Source: Bacteroidia bacterium (lineage in GTDB: Bacteria > Bacteroidota > Bacteroidia > Chitinophagales > Saprospiraceae). Taken from it: a stretch of 9,518 nt of DNA. The position numbers were made by a program, and so were the translations under genes. The notes beneath the pieces were generated by a model, which made no database searches, had not been told where the DNA came from, and saw nothing but the letters and a program-made list of their open reading frames with translations. This document shows, piece by piece, positions 5,635-9,518 of this stretch (positions are counted from its first letter, which is position 1; every line of letters begins with the position of its first letter). The stretch is from contig JAUIIF010000130.1 in assembly GCA_030431945.1 (NCBI GenBank), forward strand, positions 1 to 9,518, in the 5' to 3' direction.

Positions 5635-5946
5635 ATGAGGAAAGCTGATTTAGTCGCTAGCATCTCTGAAAAGACCGGCATTGCAAAAGTTGATGTCCTG
5701 GTATCTCTGGAAAGCTTCTTTAAAGAAGTAAAAGGCAGTCTTGCCGAAGGTGAAAATGTATACATCCGTGGTTTCGGCTCCTTTGTGGTTAAGAAGCGTG
5801 CGAAGAAGATCGGTCGCCACATTAAGGAGAACAAAGCAATGGAGATTCCTGAGCACTTCATTCCGGCCTTCAAGCCTGCTAAGATTTTTGTAGAGCAGGT
5901 GAAGGACAAAGTGACCCAGCTTCCGAACGAAGAAAACAACGATTAA
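5635..5946 (+). CDS. hup: HU/IHF-family nucleoid DNA-binding protein
   Basis: 103 residues. The helical dimerisation half (MRKADLVASISEKTG onward, 1-45) is followed by RGFGSF (45-50), the basic arm VVKKRAKKIGRHIKEN (51-66), and IPEHFIPAFKPAK (71-83), the standard HU order. It has a slightly long acidic tail (NEENND) compared with the usual 90 residues. HU dimers bend and compact DNA with little sequence preference. The arm tip reads RHIKEN where E. coli HU has RNPxTG, so the DNA-intercalating Pro is missing. As far as I recall this is common in Bacteroidota HU proteins. The first Met gives the complete N-terminus; no Shine-Dalgarno precedes it, only an A-rich stretch. A probable promoter and a structured leader lie upstream, and the stop codon overlaps the start of the TPR gene. 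Confidence 0.96.
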   Translation: MRKADLVASISEKTGIAKVDVLVSLESFFKEVKGSLAEGENVYIRGFGSFVVKKRAKKIGRHIKENKAMEIPEHFIPAFKPAKIFVEQVKDKVTQLPNEENND

Positions 5947-6731
5947 TGGGCAAAGCCCAATGGATTGCGGTAGCGGTAGTAAGTGGCCTGCTCTTACTGA
6001 CCTACTGGGGTTGCCCGGTACGTCCTCCCGAAATGGAGGAGGGTTTTGCCCGTGGGCCGCTGCAGACTACGGGGCTTGAGTCCCTCATTCGTGCCGCCCG
6101 CAATACCCTGCAACCGGCCGAGATTGCCACCCTGGCCAGCCTGGAAACGGAACTTGAAGCAGTGGACAATCCGGCGGACCAACCGCCGGTACTGGAGCAA
6201 CTCGCCGCCGCCTGGTACCAGGCGGGGCAGCCCGCCATCTCCGGTATTTACGCAAAGCAAATCGCTGAAATCGTAAATACGGAAGACGCCTGGAGTATTA
6301 CGGCAACGACCTTCAGCATTTGCCTTAAAAAGGAAGGACTCGACGAAAAAACCCGTCAGTTCTGTGCCAGCCAGGCGGAACAAGCTTACCAGGCTACGAT
6401 CAGCCTTGACCCGCAGGATGCGGATCACCGGATCAACCTGGCCGTGAGTTATACCGATTATCCGCCGCGCGACAACCCCATGAAGGGCATTCTGTTGCTT
6501 CGGGAACTCGAGCAAAAGTACCCTGACAACCCCCGGGTGTACACGACGCTGGCCCAGCTGGCCCTCAAGACCAACCAAGTGGAACGTGCAGCGGAACGTT
6601 TGGAAAAAGCCGTTGCCCTGGACCCGGAAAACCCGGAAGCGGTCTGTCCGCTCGCCCGGGTCTACGAGAGTCTTGGCCAGGCGGAAAAAGCCGCCGCAAT
6701 GGCTGCTCGATGTGAAACATTGGTTAAATAA
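5946..6731 (+). CDS. Membrane-anchored tetratricopeptide-repeat protein
   Basis: 261 residues. A short basic start (MGKAQW) leads into one hydrophobic helix (about 6-21) and then WGC at 21-23. This could be an uncleaved anchor or a poorly matched lipobox (YWGC). The rest would lie outside the cytoplasm. Helix-turn-helix repeats of TPR type follow from about 83, clearest at 145-160, 196-229 (TLAQLALKTNQVERAAERL then KAVALDPENPEA) and 230-258, with the signature LDPxxP spacing. Such proteins are protein-protein adaptors; no enzyme motif is present. The ATG shares one base with the HU stop (TAATG), so the two are translationally coupled. Similar anchored TPR genes beside HU and RNase G occur in Bacteroidota as far as I recall, which suggests a conserved but unexplained link. 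The partner is unknown. Confidence 0.88.
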   Translation: MGKAQWIAVAVVSGLLLLTYWGCPVRPPEMEEGFARGPLQTTGLESLIRAARNTLQPAEIATLASLETELEAVDNPADQPPVLEQLAAAWYQAGQPAISGIYAKQIAEIVNTEDAWSITATTFSICLKKEGLDEKTRQFCASQAEQAYQATISLDPQDADHRINLAVSYTDYPPRDNPMKGILLLRELEQKYPDNPRVYTTLAQLALKTNQVERAAERLEKAVALDPENPEAVCPLARVYESLGQAEKAAAMAARCETLVK

Positions 6732-6778
6732 ATGTTTCAATCCGCTGAAGACCAACAAATTTAACCCGCGAATTGTAT

Positions 6779-6786
6779 TATCTTTG
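6779..6786 (+). promoter_or_regulatory. Bacteroidota-type -7 box ahead of the small basic protein gene
   Basis: TATCTTTG is an exact TAnnTTTG match followed by CGGG, 49 bases before the start codon, giving a leader of roughly 40 bases. A short inverted repeat, CCCGC 6765-6769 and GCGGG 6786-6790, brackets the box and could be an operator, though five base pairs may be chance. The -33 region reads TTTA rather than TTG. Confidence 0.6.
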
Positions 6787-6835
6787 CGGGCTCAATTATA
6801 CCCGTCACCTTATTTCATCACCAAACTGACTAACT

Positions 6836-6931
6836 ATGCCGTGTGGAAAAAAGCGGAAGCGTCATAAGATTGCTACCCATAAGCGGAAAAAGCGTCTGCG
6901 CAAGAACCGCCACAAGAAGAAGAACCGCTAG
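6836..6931 (+). CDS. 31-residue Lys/Arg-rich protein, AURKAIP1/COX24 (mS38)-like
   Basis: This ORF encodes 31 residues, of which about 20 are Lys, Arg or His. It begins MPCGKKRKRHKIATHKRKKR and ends KNRHKKKNR before TAG. The KRKRHKxxTHKRKKRxRKxRHKKK pattern matches what I remember of the short Bacteroidota proteins assigned to the AURKAIP1/COX24 domain family, whose mitochondrial members include the small-subunit ribosomal protein mS38. A ribosome-associated or rRNA-binding role in the cytosol is therefore likely, but it is inference. Support for a real gene: an exact TAnnTTTG box 49 bases upstream, terminator-like hairpins downstream, and a composition that noise would not give. No Shine-Dalgarno is seen. 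It sits between the HU-TPR operon and RNase G as a separate unit. A distinct small ribosomal protein such as THX is the alternative. Confidence 0.85.
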   Translation: MPCGKKRKRHKIATHKRKKRLRKNRHKKKNR

Positions 6932-6958
6932 TTCTTAACGGAACTGCAACATACCATC

Positions 6959-7030
6959 TCCGGCCGAAATGCTAACTGCTTTTCGGCCGGACACCGGTGT
7001 TTATAGTGATAACACACTGTTTTCTTTTTT
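6959..7030 (+). terminator. Tandem hairpins and T tract ending the small-protein transcript
   Basis: An 11-bp perfect stem, TCCGGCCGAAA (6959-6969) with TTTCGGCCGGA (6981-6991), starts 27 bases after the stop codon but lacks a T tract. Just after it, GTGTT (6997-7001) pairs with AACAC (7011-7015), with one bulge further in, and is followed by TGTTTTCTTTTTT (7018-7030). Together they look like a terminator for the 31-residue protein gene. The palindrome ACACCGGTGT (6991-7000) overlaps both. Confidence 0.55.
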
Positions 7031-7483
7031 CGAGTTTTGGCTGCTATTTATGGTCAGGCTCCTACCTCCCGCCCCGAATTTAAACCGGATTCCAACAGGT
7101 ACCCTTCAGGTATCACCGTCCGGTTCTCTTAAACGTACTCAGCGAAAACAAGTAACATCATACAATCGTGAGCAAGGATGTTCATTTCCCCTCACCCAAG
7201 AGCTTAGCCGCCACCTGCCGTTTTTTTTCTAAGCGTGCGGCGGTAAAATTCCCAACCGTATTTTCTTTCGCCCCCCTACGTCTGATTGCACTCCTACCCT
7301 GTCGCGGCCCGCAGGTAAGCCATGATGCTCAAACAGCGCTTCTATTCTTAGGAAGCAAAACACTGGTTACACGACTGATCGTCCTGGTGTAACGGTATGC
7401 CTTAATGGTACTGAATACCTCCTGGCCCACCCCGGTGTTTACCGGAGGCGGGTTTCGCGGTATTCTCTAATTCCTGAAAAAGA
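7031..7483 (+). promoter_or_regulatory. Long non-coding region before the RNase G gene, with clustered hairpins near its 3' end
   Basis: No gene is recognisable in these 453 bases; the open frame 7168-7392 has no family signature and a GTG start. Near the RNase G start three hairpins follow one another: GTTACAC 7366-7372 with GTGTAAC 7387-7393, containing GAC/GTC inside; GGTAT 7394-7398 with ATACC 7415-7419; and CCGGT 7432-7436 with ACCGG 7441-7445, loop GTTT. Further up, AACCGGA 7083-7089 can pair with TCCGGTT 7119-7125. No exact TAnnTTTG was found, so the promoter is not placed. The hairpins would be in the mRNA leader if transcription starts before 7360. Escherichia coli RNase E controls its own mRNA through its 5' leader, so a similar role is possible. 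Confidence 0.4.
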
Positions 7484-9031
7484 ATGGAAAAAGAAATGAT
7501 CGTCTCTTCTACGGGTAAAACCGTGGAAGTGGCGCTCCTGGAAGACGGCAAGCTGGTGGAGATACACCGGCAACGCTCTACGGATCAATTTACCGTAGGT
7601 GACGTTTTTCTGGGAACCGTAAAGCGGGTTACCGCTCCCCTGAATGCAGCCTTTGTAGATATTGGCCACAAAAAGGATGCATTCCTTCATTATACTGACC
7701 TGGGGCCTAAAGTCAGGTCGCTTCAGAAGTTTTATGGCACTACTGCCTCCGGGAAAAACCCAACCTACAGGCTGGGTAAATTCCGCATGGAAAAGGAGAT
7801 TGTCAAAACTGGTAAGATTGACGAGGTCTTTAAAAAGAAGCAAGTTGTGCTGGCTCAGGTACTAAAAGAGCCAATCAGTACAAAAGGACCCCGTCTCAGC
7901 TGCGAAATCACTATTCCCGGAAGGTTTTTGGTAATTACGCCCTTTAGTGAAACGGTAGCCGTCTCCAAAAAAATCAGCACCAGTGAAGAGCGTAAACGCC
8001 TCCAGCTGCTGGTGGAAAGTATTCGCCCCGAAAATTTTGGCGTGATTGTCCGCACCGCTGCTGAAGGCAAGGGCGTTGGAGAATTGCTTGAGGAAATTGA
8101 AATCCTCATGGCTAAGTGGAAAACCATTTATGAAGCCGCCAAGACGGCAAAAGCTCCGGCTAAATTACTTAGCGAGGCCGATAAAACGACGGGCTTACTC
8201 CGTGACTTGTTCACCCCGGACTTCAGCAGGATCGTTGTTGATGACAAAGACCTTTTTGAAACCGTCAGGAGCTACGTCGCCGATATTGCCCCCAAGAAGG
8301 CCGGCATCGTACAGCTACACAAAGCCAACCGTCCGATCTTTGATGCTCACGGGATCACCAAGCAGATTAAAAGCAGCTTCGGTAAGACGGCCACTATGTC
8401 CAGCGGCGCCTACGTTGTCATTGAGCATACTGAGGCCATGCACACCATCGATGTCAACAGCGGCAATAAAATGCCCAGCCAGAATCAGCAGGAAGCCGTC
8501 CTGAAGATCAACCTTGAGTCCGCAGAAGAAATTGCCCGGCAGCTCCGCCTGCGGGATATCGGCGGGATCATCGTTATCGACTTCATTGACATGCGGGACG
8601 CTGAGCACCGCAAGCAGCTCGTCACCGCCATGCGTAAAGCCATGAAGAATGACCGGGCGCAGCACACCGTGCTGCCCCTCAGTAAATTCGGCCTTATGCA
8701 AATCACGCGTCAGCGAGTCCGGCCCGAGGTAAAAATCACTACTGCCGAGAAGTGCCCGACCTGTGCCGGTACGGGCAAGGTAAACGCCACCATCCTGCTG
8801 ACTGATGATATTGAGCGAGACCTCAATTTCATCATGGAAGCCAGGCCCAAAGCGAAACTGAAACTGAAGGTCCATCCCTTTATTGCCGCTTACCTCAAAC
8901 GGGGCATGCCCAGCTTGCAAATGAAGTGGTACCTGAAGCATTACCGCTGGCTCCAGATTCTTTCCGATAATGACTTCCCCATCACCAGCTACAAGTTCTT
9001 TGACGGGTCCGACGAAGAAATCAAGCTGTAG
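7484..9031 (+). CDS. rng: Ribonuclease G/E
   Basis: 515 residues, the size of RNase G and of the RNase E catalytic half, without the long disordered RNase E tail. Seen in order: an N-terminal RNase H-like start; an S1 RNA-binding domain (about 35-130: VGDVFLGTVKRV, NAAFVDIGHKKDAFLH) split by a basic insertion around 80-120, common in Bacteroidota members; the 5'-sensor region (about 135-190); the DNase I-like catalytic core with TIDVNSG (Asp323) and IVIDFIDM (Asp366), which hold the catalytic metal; and the Zn-link CPTCAGTGK (Cys424, Cys427), which joins the dimer. The enzyme cuts single-stranded AU-rich RNA and matures rRNA and turns over mRNA in the cytosol. An in-frame stop three codons upstream fixes the start. 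It lies in the common Bacteroidota neighbourhood with HU, and is probably its own transcript with a long leader. Confidence 0.96.
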   Translation: MEKEMIVSSTGKTVEVALLEDGKLVEIHRQRSTDQFTVGDVFLGTVKRVTAPLNAAFVDIGHKKDAFLHYTDLGPKVRSLQKFYGTTASGKNPTYRLGKFRMEKEIVKTGKIDEVFKKKQVVLAQVLKEPISTKGPRLSCEITIPGRFLVITPFSETVAVSKKISTSEERKRLQLLVESIRPENFGVIVRTAAEGKGVGELLEEIEILMAKWKTIYEAAKTAKAPAKLLSEADKTTGLLRDLFTPDFSRIVVDDKDLFETVRSYVADIAPKKAGIVQLHKANRPIFDAHGITKQIKSSFGKTATMSSGAYVVIEHTEAMHTIDVNSGNKMPSQNQQEAVLKINLESAEEIARQLRLRDIGGIIVIDFIDMRDAEHRKQLVTAMRKAMKNDRAQHTVLPLSKFGLMQITRQRVRPEVKITTAEKCPTCAGTGKVNATILLTDDIERDLNFIMEARPKAKLKLKVHPFIAAYLKRGMPSLQMKWYLKHYRWLQILSDNDFPITSYKFFDGSDEEIKL

Positions 9032-9121
9032 AGCTCTGGGGACAGATACAACGATAAACATGAATCATCCCGAATTTTCACTGCGCCATTTTAAGCACTG
9101 AAAACCAGTTTGGGGTATTAC

Positions 9122-9146
9122 CTCCCTGCCGGGAGCCTACTTTTTT
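9122..9146 (+). terminator. Probable Rho-independent terminator of the RNase G gene
   Basis: CTCCC (9122-9126) pairs with GGGAG (9131-9135) around a TGCC loop. CCTAC and TTTTTT (9141-9146) follow. It lies 91 bases after the RNase G stop codon. The T tract is also one arm of the next hairpin (9137-9161), so termination and that structure would compete. Confidence 0.5.
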
Positions 9147-9168
9147 CGCAAAAAAAAGTAGCAAAAAT

Positions 9169-9367
9169 GCCTTGCTGTGCTGCTGGCTGATCGGAAAACG
9201 TAGCCACAAAAACCTAAAAGAAAAGAAACTCGCGTTCAACCTTTGGGAACTGCCCATAAAATTATCGGTTACCGAAATGCTTTAGCCGGCGCTTCAGCTC
9301 TCGATGCTCAAACAGCTTTTCTTTTTTAACGGTTTTTGCGCCTACGTCTTCCGGCCACCAGCAAGGC
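9169..9367. repeat. Imperfect inverted repeat, probable interspersed intergenic element
   Basis: The left arm runs from GCCTTGCTG (9169-9177) to CACAAAAACC (about 9205-9214). The right arm runs from GGTTTTTGCG (9331-9340) to CAGCAAGGC (9359-9367). Reversed, the right arm matches the left over about 30 of 37-46 bases with one insertion, and similarity continues weakly inward through A-rich sequence to about 9225 and 9316. The interior holds ACTCGCG (9228-9234) and GATGCTCAAACAGC (9303-9316). I remember similar sequences, with complementary CGTAGG/CCTACG-type arms around CTCGC and GCTCAAACAG, as frequent intergenic repeats in Bacteroidota genomes, but could not check this. There is no coding content, so any movement would need help from elsewhere. 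Confidence 0.45.
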
Positions 9368-9518
9368 AGATCGCCAAAAGCTTACGTTTCAAGCCTCGAT
9401 GTACGATTACTTGCTGTTAGCTGCGCATGGTCATTTCCCCGAGGTTACAGCCTCAGCTACTACCAAAAGACCTGTCTTTTTCTGCAGTAGTCATCGCCGA
9501 AGCGTCCTCCCTCCCCAG

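Larger units (their letters stand above)
9032..9518. other. Non-coding region after RNase G with hairpins and an imperfect inverted repeat
   Basis: No gene is visible up to the window edge. From left to right: an imperfect hairpin TTTTCACTGC 9075-9084 with GCACTGAAAA 9095-9104 (one mismatch); the probable rng terminator 9122-9146; an A/T hairpin CTACTTTTTT 9137-9146 with AAAAAAGTAG 9152-9161; the long inverted repeat 9169-9367; and a small stem AAAAGA 9465-9470 with TCTTTT 9475-9480, loop CCTG. The dense structure suggests an intergenic repeat insertion rather than a hidden gene. Confidence 0.5.

Noticed and set aside
7168..7392. 74-codon plus-strand open frame with GTG start before RNase G
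   Set aside because: Starts with GTG, no known motif, no promoter box; it also crosses the first leader hairpin.
8315..9061. 248-codon minus-strand open frame
   Set aside because: Antisense to the RNase G catalytic core, which is certain.
9097..9107. 11-base ACTGAAAACCA shared between the HU leader (5537-5547) and the region after RNase G
   Set aside because: An 11-base match is expected by chance in a window of this size.
1..9518. tRNA or rRNA genes, CRISPR arrays, transposases, toxin-antitoxin or phage-defence genes
   Set aside because: I looked for T-loop sequences, evenly spaced repeats and related protein motifs on both strands and found none.

Overview
This 9.5 kb window looks like chromosomal core DNA of a member of the Bacteroidota, most plausibly the Saprospiria/Lewinella side of the phylum. 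That placement is inference. The supporting signs are: recurring TAnnTTTG promoter boxes of the Bacteroidota type; almost no Shine-Dalgarno sequences; a Bacteroidota-type HU protein beside an anchored TPR protein and an RNase G gene; a very short Lys/Arg-rich COX24-like protein; and a dihydroorotase-family protein of the metal-site-depleted kind.

Left half, all on the minus strand: the first 40 codons of a family 2 glycosyltransferase (1-122); a dihydroorotase-like protein lacking most metal ligands (174-1439); a hairpin-rich gap (1440-1849); a subtilisin-family lipoprotein (1850-3376); a 282-base gap holding a 16-bp perfect palindrome and a plus-strand terminator-like hairpin; then gmk (3659-4240) and yicC (4230-5108), which overlap by 11 bases and form the classic yicC-gmk pair.

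Middle: a 526-base divergent region (5109-5634). Its right part, directly ahead of the HU gene, holds several long complementary segments that could fold into a structured mRNA leader with a pseudoknot. This is the strongest candidate here for something undescribed.

Right half, all on the plus strand: HU (5635-5946) is translationally coupled by a TAATG overlap to an anchored TPR protein (5946-6731). A 31-residue basic protein (6836-6931) follows with its own good promoter box and terminator-like hairpins. Next come a 552-base gap with hairpins, RNase G/E (7484-9031), a terminator and an imperfect inverted repeat of about 200 bases.

Taken together this is housekeeping DNA: nucleotide metabolism (gmk, PyrC-like), RNA processing (YicC, RNase G), nucleoid structure (HU) and translation (probably the small basic protein). 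I see no transposase, integrase, CRISPR array, tRNA or rRNA. The less ordinary content is the structured non-coding DNA, and the altered active sites of the PyrC-like and subtilisin-like proteins.
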